Shown here piece by piece: positions 8,545-17,387 of a stretch of 64,000 nt of DNA. Below the pieces are notes generated by a model that saw nothing but the letters and a program-made list of their open reading frames with translations, was not told where the DNA came from and did not search any database. Made by a program: the position numbers and the translations under genes. Origin of the DNA: Candidatus Rifleibacteriota bacterium (GTDB lineage Bacteria > Muiribacteriota > Ozemobacteria > Ozemobacterales > Ozemobacteraceae); assembly GCA_015233565.1 (NCBI GenBank), contig JADFXM010000010.1, positions 62,001 to 126,000 of the forward strand, read 5' to 3'. Position 1 is the stretch's first letter, and each line of letters starts with the position of its first letter.

Positions 8545-9801
8545 TTATTGAAGAACCATCGCAGCATGTTGCAAACCACCACCTGTCCACCAGCTTGAAA
8601 ACTGACTGAATGGCATTGATCTTTCCACGACACCTCTTCCTGGGTCATTGAGAATTACGTTTCCGTTTCCATCGAAACCCTTGATAACCACATAGTGGTG
8701 TGAAACAAAAGCCAGAATTGGTTTTCCCGCTGAAATTTGACTTTGTACCCAGGACAGTCCTTGGCCATAAACCCAATTTGCACCTGAAAAACCATATTGG
8801 CGAGCACCTTTAAGCAACCCATCAAGGCTGGTTCCGTTTGAAGAACAACCACATGTGTTATAGAGAGTCGAAGCTAAAGTGTTAACATTTTGTCCAGTGT
8901 AATACGCTAATATCATTGCAAGTGCAGTTGGGCCACAAGCTGCCATTGGTGCTGCACATTTTACGTAAATCTGACAGAGTTTGGGGATCTGAAGTACTTT
9001 CCCTCCATTGGTTGAAACAATTCCGCCAGGAGGAGGAGAGGATGACCCTGGGTTTGGATTTGTCGTCCCTGATGTTGGCGAACCCGTGGTTGGAATTGAA
9101 GAATTTCCATTGACTGTTATATAGTTAGAATGACAATAAGCGGTTTTTCCATTCCAGTTGATTTTGTACCATACCCCTTCTTTGGCAATAATTTGGACTT
9201 GGTCGCCATTGTGAAAACTTCCGATGATTTTTCCCCATGGACTGGTGCGGATATTCAGAGAGGTGTTTACATGCACAGTCCCTACACCGGAAGAACCCGC
9301 AGCTTGACTGGAATTTGCGCTTGATGGAATTTTATTGCCAGCCCCTGTTAGCGATTGATCTGCTGCTGCGACCTGATTAGATGGTGTAGAATCTCCGGGG
9401 ATGGGCAATTCCCAGCCGGGATAGATGATGTTCGGGTTTTTTTCAATCGAAGGGTATTTGCTTTTATTTAACTCAACGATTTCAGTATACCGGGATTCAT
9501 CTCCCAGGTAATCTTTGGCAATTTTTTTGAGGGTGTCGCCTGAAACAACCACGTATTTTTGCGGTAAAACGTTCGTTTGAGATGAATTGCTTGTACTCGG
9601 ATTTGAACCTTCTGAAGAAGAGGGAGAATTTATTGAGGTATTGGTTCCTTTAAGGGAGGAGCCCAGATCGTGTTCATTTAAAGTATTTTGGGGATTTGTC
9701 GCGGAAATTTCTTCCCCCGATGACAAAGTAACGCAAAGTAAAAAACACATCGCAAAAATAATGAAGAGGAAGCTATCAACTAACATTTTATTTTTTTTCA
9801 T
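8545..9801 (-). CDS. Secreted LysM-SH3b-C39-like cysteine peptidase (paralogue)
   Basis: 418 residues with the same architecture as the gene just downstream: signal peptide (1-29), LysM at about 82-134 (VVSGDTLKKIAKDYLGDE), linker, SH3b at about 173-231 (SLNIRTSPWGKIIGS...WYKINW), and a C39-like domain with Cys289 (AACGPTAL), His369 (SHHYVVIKG) and Asn385/Asp386 (ILNDPG). AGGAG sits 7 bases before the ATG. The two genes are 115 bp apart and probably arose by tandem duplication. The linkers differ while LysM, SH3b and catalytic blocks are well kept, suggesting both are functional. Confidence 0.87.
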   Translation of the reverse strand: MKKNKMLVDSFLFIIFAMCFLLCVTLSSGEEISATNPQNTLNEHDLGSSLKGTNTSINSPSSSEGSNPSTSNSSQTNVLPQKYVVVSGDTLKKIAKDYLGDESRYTEIVELNKSKYPSIEKNPNIIYPGWELPIPGDSTPSNQVAAADQSLTGAGNKIPSSANSSQAAGSSGVGTVHVNTSLNIRTSPWGKIIGSFHNGDQVQIIAKEGVWYKINWNGKTAYCHSNYITVNGNSSIPTTGSPTSGTTNPNPGSSSPPPGGIVSTNGGKVLQIPKLCQIYVKCAAPMAACGPTALAMILAYYTGQNVNTLASTLYNTCGCSSNGTSLDGLLKGARQYGFSGANWVYGQGLSWVQSQISAGKPILAFVSHHYVVIKGFDGNGNVILNDPGRGVVERSMPFSQFSSWWTGGGLQHAAMVLQ

Positions 9802-10389
9802 GACAGGCTCCTAAATTTTTCTATTCATTATATATTTTTCATTATTTGCAGATTTGGTTACATTTTTAAACCTATAAAAATTTAAAGTAAAAAGCAATTA
9901 AAAACGTTTTTTTCGGTGCTCTTTTCAAGGGATTCTATTTTGGAAAAAATTTTCAAGGCAAGAAACATGATTCGACAATTATGAAACCTCATTGTTGATT
10001 TCTGCAATAATTGCTTTCAAAAGAAGCTCCAGCATTACAAATAATATTTTCTGAGAAAAACTCTTACTCTCACTGGTTTTTCGATTAATTAAAGAAATGT
10101 TGACCGTAAATTTGGATTTGCATTTTGCCAAGGACAATTTGTTACCGGTTAGAAAATTTTTATCCTAAAAAAATCTTTAAACACCTGGGAATCTATCTGA
10201 AAGAACGAAATAATTTTGATGAAACTGCTTTTTTTGAGTAACTATACTTCTTTCAATCAGGATATTGCTTCGGCAAACTGCAACAAATGCAGTTCAAACT
10301 TGGTTTTTTATAGAGTGGCATGGTGGATACCCTTTTTATTTCTTTATTATTGCTCCTTTAGGAAATATGATTTAGAATTAAATTAGAGT
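9802..10389. other. Divergent intergenic region, nothing recognised
   Basis: 588 bp of AT-rich sequence between divergent genes. It should hold promoters for both sides, but I cannot single out a convincing one. None of the window's dispersed repeats is visible here. Confidence 0.4.
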
Positions 10390-10932
10390 ATGGAATTAGA
10401 AACATTTGGGAAAAAAGCGGTTACCTTAGTTGAAATCCTTGTAGTAGCGCTCATTTTAGGTGTACTGTTAGCGATGATGACTAACTTCTTCAGATTCTTT
10501 TTTGGAAGGAGTGTTACACAAGTTTCTCAAAAGTTGGCATTACAAATGGAGGCACGTCGTGGATTGGTTAATATTTTTAGTGAGATTCAGGAAGGAATTG
10601 AACTAATGCAACCTTCCCCCGGACAAACATTGCCATACCTGGTTCTAAGAGATTACGTAAACAACCTTCATTTTATTTTCCAGAAAAAATGCCCCAGTGT
10701 TAGTGATAGAAGTAAAACAGATATTTATAATTTATATAGTTCTATTCACGACATCGAAAAGAGTGCTACTTCCCAACCGAAAGAAATTCTTAGGAATGTG
10801 GAACGATTGACTTTTACTGCCCACGGTTACAACGGTGTTGTGGTAACTGCCACGCTTCGTGATGGTACAAGCACGTTTTCATTCGTAAACCTTGTTAGAT
10901 TAAAAAATGCCTTGACTGATGACAGTTTGTAA
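10390..10932 (+). CDS. Pseudopilin / type II prepilin-like protein
   Basis: 180 residues. The N-terminus has the class III prepilin signature: a short charged leader ending GKKA, then VTLVEILVVALILGVLLAMM with Glu at +5 and a hydrophobic helix. The rest is a small globular domain with no named match. It opens a three-gene operon; its end overlaps the next gene by 14 bp. Such minor pseudopilins (GspH/J or PilW type) prime the pseudopilus of type II secretion or type IV pilus systems. Which system it serves cannot be told, because no secretin, ATPase or peptidase gene lies in the window. Confidence 0.75.
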   Translation: MELETFGKKAVTLVEILVVALILGVLLAMMTNFFRFFFGRSVTQVSQKLALQMEARRGLVNIFSEIQEGIELMQPSPGQTLPYLVLRDYVNNLHFIFQKKCPSVSDRSKTDIYNLYSSIHDIEKSATSQPKEILRNVERLTFTAHGYNGVVVTATLRDGTSTFSFVNLVRLKNALTDDSL

Positions 10933-12178
10933 AAAAACTATTGTGAAGAGAATTTCCAAAAAAGAGAAAAAAGAGGTTTCAGATTTGACTGCTTTCTCCG
11001 AAAGACGCATGGGGGTTGCGATTCCTATAGTAATAGGAATCATAGCTGTTTTATTCACTGCCGCTTTCATGATTCACAATTTGTTGCGAGGAGTCGGAAT
11101 CCAACGTGAATATTCCGATGCCCACATTCGGGCTCTGGCAATCGCAGAATCCGGATATCAATTCCTAGCAGCCAAAATAATGGCCAAGCCATGGGAGATG
11201 CGTTGGTTCGCTAATAATCCTGATTCCCAATCCAATTTCCCCCACGACGGAGGAAAATTTTCCTATTACATTGAAGATACCGCGGGAATTTCCGAATCTG
11301 CTGATATCTGGGTTAGGGGCGAATACAAGAACGCGAAAAGGTTAATTTTTTACCGTGCTCGATACGAAGATTTCCTATTCAAGGGGTTAACCTCTCCCAC
11401 TCCTGACTATACAACTTCGGTTGATGAAAAACCGCATATTTTTAACCCCTCTGATGTGAGCCCAATGACAGATCAAGTTAACAAATTAATTGAAAAGCGT
11501 AAAAAAAACCTTTTAGAATCTAAAAAACCATGGGAGGATAAATTCTCCGAAATTTTGGCTTCCTTGGGTGCGCTTCAAATCACTAAACCACCACTTATTA
11601 CAAAATCCAAAGCGCAAGACAACCTGGACGGAATCGACGGTGGAAGCAGACAGTCTATCTACGATATTCTTAATGACATCTCCGACATGGAAAATACTAC
11701 TGCTCTAAACCATGTGGCCACAGGAACTTCTCCTATTTCTTATTATGTAAAAAATTGGGTTGATGGTAAACTTTCCAAAATTGAAGCACTCTTGAATGAA
11801 AAAAAAATAGTTGATGCAAATGATAGATACCGAAAATTAGTAAAATCTCTTCACGTAATTGCAAAAATGATCAGCGACTATTTGATGCGATATTCCTCTT
11901 ACTACTATAGCGATTCCAATAATTATGGAAATACCCCCCCCACTACCATTGGTTCCTCCACGCCCAATTCATCCTCCACCGTTAAGCTGTCTTCTCCAGT
12001 TAATGGCTTCCCAACAACTTCAACCTCATCGAATGTTCCTAACTCCAGACCTTTCGGTTATGGGTATAGATATGGTTATGATTACACGTCCAATAGTAAT
12101 TCTGATGATTATGAAGATGATTTCAAACAATTTTTAACTTTTCTTGAGAGCACTATGTATTCAAGCTATTCTGATTAG
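10919..12178 (+). CDS. GspK/PilX-like minor pseudopilin
   Basis: 419 residues. A long basic leader (about 30 residues) precedes RRMGVAIPIVIGIIAVLF, a prepilin-like helix lacking the +5 glutamate, as in GspK/PilX proteins. The segment AHIRALAIAESGYQFLAAKI is the typical post-helix region of that group. The C-terminal 80 residues are low complexity (Ser, Tyr, Asn, Asp, Pro). It sits between two prepilin genes and overlaps the first by 14 bp. Role inferred: tip subunit of a pseudopilus. Confidence 0.7.
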   Translation: MTVCKKTIVKRISKKEKKEVSDLTAFSERRMGVAIPIVIGIIAVLFTAAFMIHNLLRGVGIQREYSDAHIRALAIAESGYQFLAAKIMAKPWEMRWFANNPDSQSNFPHDGGKFSYYIEDTAGISESADIWVRGEYKNAKRLIFYRARYEDFLFKGLTSPTPDYTTSVDEKPHIFNPSDVSPMTDQVNKLIEKRKKNLLESKKPWEDKFSEILASLGALQITKPPLITKSKAQDNLDGIDGGSRQSIYDILNDISDMENTTALNHVATGTSPISYYVKNWVDGKLSKIEALLNEKKIVDANDRYRKLVKSLHVIAKMISDYLMRYSSYYYSDSNNYGNTPPTTIGSSTPNSSSTVKLSSPVNGFPTTSTSSNVPNSRPFGYGYRYGYDYTSNSNSDDYEDDFKQFLTFLESTMYSSYSD

Positions 12179-12182
12179 GTCT

Positions 12183-13616
12183 ATGAAAGTGATCTTATTT
12201 TTTCAAAAATTTAGGAAAGCAATTTCCTTGATAGAAGTCCTTATCGCTATTTCAATTTTTGCGGCTTCAATCGGAGTTTTAGTTTTCACCTTTTTAAACG
12301 CTGGCAAGGAAACAGTTTTTACTGATGAACATTTTTCTGCGATGTTTATTACCCAAAAAGTTCTTGAAGACATTAACAACAGGGTAATCGATAATCCCTA
12401 TTTCTTTGAAGAACTTATCCAAAAAGGGGATGGAGAAGAAAAGCCGATTGTTAATGGAATCAGTCAGTATTTCGCTCTGATCGAAGATACAAATAATGAT
12501 GGAAAATTGATTCGTGGAAAAGACCTCCCAATAAATAGTGGGCCTTTAAATTCTCAATTGAATAATTTCACTGTACAAGTTTCATCGGCTTTTGTGGAAG
12601 ATCAGTCCACAAAAGAGCCGTTTAAAAATCTTTTAAATGTTACTGTCTACGTAAGATGGATTTCCCGAGATGGAAACAAAAAAGAGTACCATGTCTCTCA
12701 ATTACTCCAGGGAGTAAATCAAGACCAATTTAAAACTCCTCCGGAAATAGCTTATTCCGTTAAGAGAAAAGAGGAAATCGAAGAGGGAGCAAAACAGGAA
12801 CTTTCCGGTTTTTTAAATGGTGGGTCTGCCCAGGACTACCTTTCGCATAATTCCGCAGTATCCAAAGAAGTATTGATGAATATCGGAAAACTGATGTATA
12901 TGATTGATTCTCTGGACTACAATGATGACAAGATAATTAGTACCATCAGAAACCTTGAGCAGGCAAAAATCCTCGTTATGGAAAACATGGATCTTGAAAA
13001 TAGCCTGAAAGCAATTGAATATCAAAGACAGATTGCTGAGCAGTATGAAAAACGGGCAATGGTTCTTTGTTCTTATTTATACAGTTTTAAGGACATGCTT
13101 ACCCCCCAAGTGATTGCAGTTTTTGCTAACCCATTATTAATCGGAAGTTTGCTGGCCGATAATATTAATTATCTAAACACTTACCTCGAAAAAATTTCGG
13201 ATGCTGCGCTCCAAGTGCCCATTTCCCTTGCCGCATCTGAAAGAAGTTTTTTAAGTTTAATTTCTCCACCTTATCATGATTTCATTCCGAAGCGCAAAGA
13301 AACTGTTTTCCTCAGAAAAGTGATCGATATTGAAAAGATTGGAATACTTAAAATTTCAAATGATTCCGAAGCACAGAGCCATTTAAATGTTTTGCAGGCC
13401 AACATTAAAGACTTTAACAAAAGATTCACAGGTATTTACCCCAATTTCACGGATTATTTAGCAAAAGAAATTCAGGTTTGCTCTGACTTGAAGCTTTTAC
13501 GGGAAAAGTATTCCGGAATTGTTGAGGTTTTTAGATATATTGAACGTCTTCCTACTATAACAATAGCTGCCAAAAGCAGTGTTCCAGCCACTTTTAAAAA
13601 GAAGAAAAAGAAATAA
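12183..13616 (+). CDS. Unusually long pseudopilin with prepilin N-terminus
   Basis: 477 residues from the ATG at 12183, which follows the upstream stop by four bases and has an AGG nearby; an ATG at 12144 inside the upstream gene would only lengthen the leader. The N-terminus is a PilV/GspI-like signal, FRKA then ISLIEVLIAISIFAASIGVLV, with Glu at +5. The first 170 residues look like a minor pilin. The remaining 300 are a helical, charged region with no family I recognise, ending in six lysines. Most minor pseudopilins are under 250 residues, so the extension is notable. Confidence 0.72.
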   Translation: MKVILFFQKFRKAISLIEVLIAISIFAASIGVLVFTFLNAGKETVFTDEHFSAMFITQKVLEDINNRVIDNPYFFEELIQKGDGEEKPIVNGISQYFALIEDTNNDGKLIRGKDLPINSGPLNSQLNNFTVQVSSAFVEDQSTKEPFKNLLNVTVYVRWISRDGNKKEYHVSQLLQGVNQDQFKTPPEIAYSVKRKEEIEEGAKQELSGFLNGGSAQDYLSHNSAVSKEVLMNIGKLMYMIDSLDYNDDKIISTIRNLEQAKILVMENMDLENSLKAIEYQRQIAEQYEKRAMVLCSYLYSFKDMLTPQVIAVFANPLLIGSLLADNINYLNTYLEKISDAALQVPISLAASERSFLSLISPPYHDFIPKRKETVFLRKVIDIEKIGILKISNDSEAQSHLNVLQANIKDFNKRFTGIYPNFTDYLAKEIQVCSDLKLLREKYSGIVEVFRYIERLPTITIAAKSSVPATFKKKKKK

Positions 13617-13656
13617 TTGGCGATTTTTCTGAATCGGAAAACGACTACTTCTTTCC

Positions 13657-13754
13657 AAAACTAAATCAGAAGATTCCTTCCATAGCAAGTTGGCAATTCA
13701 TCAATCGAAAAAATGGTATCAAATTTAAATCCCCGAGATTGGGATGTCTGAATG
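13657..13754. repeat. Dispersed repeat R2, copy A
   Basis: Aligns without gaps to 19004-19100 in the same orientation at roughly 85% identity. The best-kept parts are ACTAAATCAGAAGAT and TATCAAATTTAAATCCCCGA. It lies between the convergent ends of the pseudopilin and Nqr-like operons. Confidence 0.75.
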
Positions 13755-13845
13755 TGTAATCCCGACTTTTTTTGATAAAACTTTTTAATAGGCTTTAACT
13801 TCCGAACTTTCCTGGTAGGGTGTAGCATGCTTGAAAGAATGCTAT

Positions 13846-14949
13846 TTAAACGTTTTTTCGTGCCCAGACTTTCTGATTAATTCTGACAAAATCTTTTTTT
13901 CGAAAAAGTGGAATCAGGGAATCAATCATTTGTGTCGGTCCACATATTACTGCTTCAGCAGCTTCATTTTCCAAAAAGTTTTCCTGGAAAATTTTGGAAA
14001 TAATACCTTTCAGAAAACATGAGTCCGGACCGGGAATTTCTTCCGAAAACGCGGGAAAATAATGAAAATTGGGAAGAGTTCGAAACAAAGATGAGAAAAA
14101 ATCATGATCGAATAATTTCGAAAAATCTTTTACTCCATAAAAAAGGTAGATTTGTTTGGTTGGTTGCACTTCCAAGATATTTTGAATTATCGATTTGAAG
14201 GGGGATATTCCAACTCCTCCTGCGATTCCCACAAAAATTCCGCATTCAGAATCAGGAGAAAAAGAGTCCCCGCACGGACCCAGAAATCGGACTTTGTCTC
14301 CCTCCCGGAGGCTGTGAAGGTAGGTGCTCATAATGCCTCCTTCAATGAGCTGAACATTTATCTTGATCATCTCTGATTGAGAAGGGAGACTTGCAATTAC
14401 ATATCCGCGTTGAATCATCTCTCCATGAAAGTCATACAAAACCTGGATATACTGCCCAAGCTTGAAAACAATATTCGAGGGACTTTTCAATTGAAACGTG
14501 ATTTCTTTTGTTAGCTCGTTAACATAGCTAGTTTCATGAATACAAGCCTCGAATTCCTGGATTTTAAAATATTCTTCGGGAATCTCAACAACTAGATCAT
14601 TTTTTAATCGAACCTGGCAAGCCAATCTGACATTGGACTTGATTTGTTTTCGTTCGAGAAGAATTCCCTCTGCTGCTGAAATCGACGAACCTCCTTTTGG
14701 AACTTTTACTTTGCAATATCCACATTTCCCCTTGCCACCACATCCTGATGGAAGGAAGTAATGATTTTCAAACAAAGTTGAAAGCAAACTGCCACCACCT
14801 TGGACCATGAGTTTTTTTTCAGTGTTCAATTGCAGCTTAAATTGTCTTTTTTCACGTAAAAGTTCTTTAAAAATCAATATCAATACGGAAAAGAAAAGCA
14901 CCACCAAATTCATGATCACCAAAGGAACCAGAAATCCTGATAATTCCAT
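13846..14949 (-). CDS. nqrF: NqrF-like NADH dehydrogenase subunit (2Fe-2S, FAD)
   Basis: Electron-entry subunit of a sodium-translocating NADH:quinone reductase-type complex. 367 residues: one N-terminal membrane helix (about 7-28), a plant-type 2Fe-2S domain with Cys70, Cys76, Cys79 and Cys111, an FAD domain (RGYVIAS in place of the usual RxYS), and an NAD domain (GIAGGVGISPF, ICGPTQM). Cysteine spacing is that of NqrF. It is the last gene of the leftward operon 18598-13846, 115 bp after nqrE. Its presence says the complex takes electrons from NADH, as in Nqr, and not through an RnfB ferredoxin subunit. Confidence 0.85.
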   Translation of the reverse strand: MELSGFLVPLVIMNLVVLFFSVLILIFKELLREKRQFKLQLNTEKKLMVQGGGSLLSTLFENHYFLPSGCGGKGKCGYCKVKVPKGGSSISAAEGILLERKQIKSNVRLACQVRLKNDLVVEIPEEYFKIQEFEACIHETSYVNELTKEITFQLKSPSNIVFKLGQYIQVLYDFHGEMIQRGYVIASLPSQSEMIKINVQLIEGGIMSTYLHSLREGDKVRFLGPCGDSFSPDSECGIFVGIAGGVGISPFKSIIQNILEVQPTKQIYLFYGVKDFSKLFDHDFFSSLFRTLPNFHYFPAFSEEIPGPDSCFLKGIISKIFQENFLENEAAEAVICGPTQMIDSLIPLFRKKDFVRINQKVWARKNV

Positions 14950-15064
14950 TTTCGGTTTTCCCGCTATTTAAATATTTTTTTTATTCGCCCGAATTTAAAT
15001 TTTATTTTATACCTAGCACTTAACGGAAAAAACATCTACAAAGAACTCAGTTGCAAAGAGATAC

Positions 15065-15664
15065 CTAAAGACTTGCAATCCCCTTGAATCCCGCAAATGC
15101 CATTGCCATAAATCCTGCTATCAGTAAGGTAATTCCGATGTCTCCAAGGTTTTTTTCGGGATTCGAAAAAACAAGTTGGTTTCGAATGCCGGCCAATGTG
15201 ACAATTGCTATTGTCCAGCCAATTCCTGAGCCAAGTGCAAAAAAAAGAGTTTCAAAAAATGAATATTGCCTAAATAGCATGAAAATTGAAACTCCTAAAA
15301 TTGCAGTATTAACGGCAATTAGGGGCAAGAATAGTCCAAAAGCTTCCTGTAATCGAGGAAAAAATTGGTCTATTACAATTTCAACTAATTGTACCATTCC
15401 TGCGATCGTCAGAATGAAAACCATAAATTGGAAAATTTCCAACTGAAAAGGTTCGAGCAGAAAATGGTTAATCAGCCAATTTACCGCAGCGGTTGGCAAA
15501 ATAACCGCTGTTACAGCCACTCCCATCCCAAAGGCTGCCGGGATATTTTTGGAAAGAGATAGGAATGGACACATTCCAAGAAAATAATTCAACGCAATAT
15601 TGTTGGTAATTCCAGATGCGAAAAGAATGTAAAAAAGGTGTTTGAAATCCAAATCAGGAATCAT
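15065..15664 (-). CDS. nqrE: NqrE/RnfA-like membrane subunit with a Cys-to-Thr change
   Basis: 199 residues, six predicted membrane helices, typical family length. It has ASGITNNIALNYFLGMCPFL with the first conserved cysteine (Cys32). The second conserved block, normally VNCAILG, reads LIAVNTAILGVSIF, so the second cysteine is Thr120 (codon ACT). In the family the two cysteines of NqrD/RnfE and the two of NqrE/RnfA hold an intramembrane iron-sulfur cluster; here three of four remain. The start ATG overlaps the nqrD stop (ATGA). Confidence 0.87.
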   Translation of the reverse strand: MIPDLDFKHLFYILFASGITNNIALNYFLGMCPFLSLSKNIPAAFGMGVAVTAVILPTAAVNWLINHFLLEPFQLEIFQFMVFILTIAGMVQLVEIVIDQFFPRLQEAFGLFLPLIAVNTAILGVSIFMLFRQYSFFETLFFALGSGIGWTIAIVTLAGIRNQLVFSNPEKNLGDIGITLLIAGFMAMAFAGFKGIASL

Positions 15665-16290
15665 GCTGAAAATTTTTCCTTAAGATAATTTGCAAAAAAA
15701 ATAAAAGAGGCAAGTACAAGAAAACCTCCAGCCCCGGAAGAAAGAATCTCACAAGGCGGGTAACTTTGCGGAAGAACTTGAAGATTTAAAAAAGTTCCTG
15801 CTCCAAGAACTTCCCGGAAAATCGAAATCAGAAAAAGTATTACTCCATACCCCGTAGTCACGCCCAATGCATCGAAAAAAGATAATCCAGGGGGATTGTA
15901 CAATGCAAAAGCCTCTACTCGGCCAAGAAGAATGCAATTGGTTATTATTAAACCAATATACGGTCCTATTTGTTGGGAGACATCAGGAGCCAAAATTCGA
16001 AGGCATCTTTCTATGGTTATTACAAGCGTGGAAATGATCATCAGGAATACGAAAGTTTTCAATTTTAGCGGAACCTGTTTTCTTATCAAGGAAATTGTTG
16101 TAGAACTCAAACAAGAGGAAATCGTGACCGCAATCCACATTATAACGGCATTTTTTATTTGATTCGTCACGGCCAGGGTGGAGCAAAATCCCATGATGAT
16201 GACAAATATCGGATTATTTTCCTGAAATCCTTTTTTGAAAATTTGAAAATACTGGGAAAATAATATTCTTCGAAAAAATGAACGTTTCAT
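15661..16290 (-). CDS. nqrD: NqrD/RnfE-like membrane subunit
   Basis: 209 residues with the family hallmarks NNPIFVIIMGFCSTLAVT (Cys36) and GLIITNCILLGRVEAFA (Cys119), which supply two intramembrane cluster ligands, and VLREVLGAGT-like ending (FREVLGAGTF). Six membrane helices are predicted, as usual. It overlaps nqrE by four bases, so the two are translationally coupled. The 196-bp gap before it carries a REP-like unit. Confidence 0.88.
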   Translation of the reverse strand: MKRSFFRRILFSQYFQIFKKGFQENNPIFVIIMGFCSTLAVTNQIKNAVIMWIAVTISSCLSSTTISLIRKQVPLKLKTFVFLMIISTLVITIERCLRILAPDVSQQIGPYIGLIITNCILLGRVEAFALYNPPGLSFFDALGVTTGYGVILFLISIFREVLGAGTFLNLQVLPQSYPPCEILSSGAGGFLVLASFIFFANYLKEKFSA

Positions 16291-16390
16291 CTATTTTACC
16301 AAAATCTGGAAAATCTTAATATAGGAGACAAAAAACGTTGGGAATTAGATTGGCGGATGAGGAAAAAATTGGTAGAGGAACGTAGTGGGC

Positions 16391-16418
16391 GGTTCCTGAG
16401 CGGCGTCGAAGCCCTGAG
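16391..16418. repeat. REP-like unit R6, copy in the nqrD-nqrC gap
   Basis: GGTTCCTGAGCGGCGTCGAAG matches the TGAGCGGAGTCGAA family seen at 5610, 17323 and 38142. It lies inside the operon, between nqrC and nqrD. Confidence 0.6.
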
Positions 16419-16486
16419 GTAGATTAGTTTATGCAATGGTTAACTTGCCTCCTAATTTGAAATTCAGTGCATCTCAATATCATTTG

Positions 16487-17107
16487 TTACCAATTTGTCA
16501 TACGTTTACTGGAAATCTTTTTTAAATTTCCCACACATGAGTTAACTATTTTGCACAACGCATTGGAAGAAATTGTGGCACCGGTAATTCCGTCAAATTC
16601 GTTGTCTTGTGACTTTGATTTAGCCATCACAATTTCCTTTGCAGCATTCAATCCCTGAAATTGCTTAAGGAATTCGCTTTCCGTAATTTTTGTGCCCAGA
16701 CCGGGAGTTTCAGAATTTGAGAGTATATCGAGGCCGAGTATCTGCTTTTTTCCAGCGTCATAAGCAATCATTATCTTGATTTTCCCCCACATTCCTTTTC
16801 CTTCCTCGATTCGGAGAAAAACTCCAGGTTTTTTTCTGAAAACAAAATTATCTCCTTCCATTCCGGAGAGCTTAATTCTTTCGAAATAATCAAGAAAACT
16901 TGGTTTTTTTTCAGGCAAGGAACTCTGGATATTCAAAAGAGAAATCATTTCGGAAGCTTTTTGCATAACAACGGGATCGGTTAGCATTTCTTGCTTGTAC
17001 AAGGTATCTGTTAAGGTTAGGATGATTGTACAAACTGTTGTAAGAATCAACATGAAAGTCAAATCATAGACAACGCCTAAATGACCATTCAATGCTGACA
17101 ATTTCAT
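16487..17107 (-). CDS. nqrC: NqrC/RnfG-like FMN-bearing subunit
   Basis: 206 residues: one N-terminal membrane helix (about 14-35) and a periplasmic FMN domain. SETPGLGTKI and, near the end, GITGATISSNAL are family signatures. The threonine of TGAT is the expected site for FMN attached through phosphoester, put there by an ApbE-type transferase (none in this window). AGGA lies 7 bases before the ATG. It is separated from nqrB by a 280-bp gap holding a REP-like unit. Confidence 0.88.
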   Translation of the reverse strand: MKLSALNGHLGVVYDLTFMLILTTVCTIILTLTDTLYKQEMLTDPVVMQKASEMISLLNIQSSLPEKKPSFLDYFERIKLSGMEGDNFVFRKKPGVFLRIEEGKGMWGKIKIMIAYDAGKKQILGLDILSNSETPGLGTKITESEFLKQFQGLNAAKEIVMAKSKSQDNEFDGITGATISSNALCKIVNSCVGNLKKISSKRMTNW

Positions 17108-17322
17108 CCTGGCTTCCTGAAATTATTAAAATTTTGACACTTTAGCAAATGTATAAAAAAAAATTCCGGGGAAAAAAAATTTCCAAACTTTTCATCATTA
17201 AGCAGTGACTCTTGTGCGAATTAACAGCGGAAAATGGTAACTTCTCTGAAAGTATCGATACAATGGACTTTTTAAACTTTGGTGACTTCGTCGTTGTCCA
17301 GTCATCGTAAGCATAAATATCC

Positions 17323-17347
17323 GGTCGGTGAGCGGAGTTGAAGCGGC
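17323..17347. repeat. REP-like unit R6, copy in the nqrC-nqrB gap
   Basis: GGTCGGTGAGCGGAGTTGAA with a following GCGGC belongs to the TGAGCGGAGTCGAA family. It lies in the 280-bp non-coding gap between nqrB and nqrC; small open frames there have no coding character. Confidence 0.65.
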
Positions 17348-17387
17348 TTTTCGTAACGGTACACGTTTGTCCTGAGCAAAACAATTA

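Noticed and set aside
13720..13780. Intrinsic terminator between the pseudopilin and Nqr-like operons
   Set aside because: Only a 5-bp GGGAT/ATCCC pair with a 10-base loop can be drawn before the T run, and it overlaps the R2 repeat; too weak to list.
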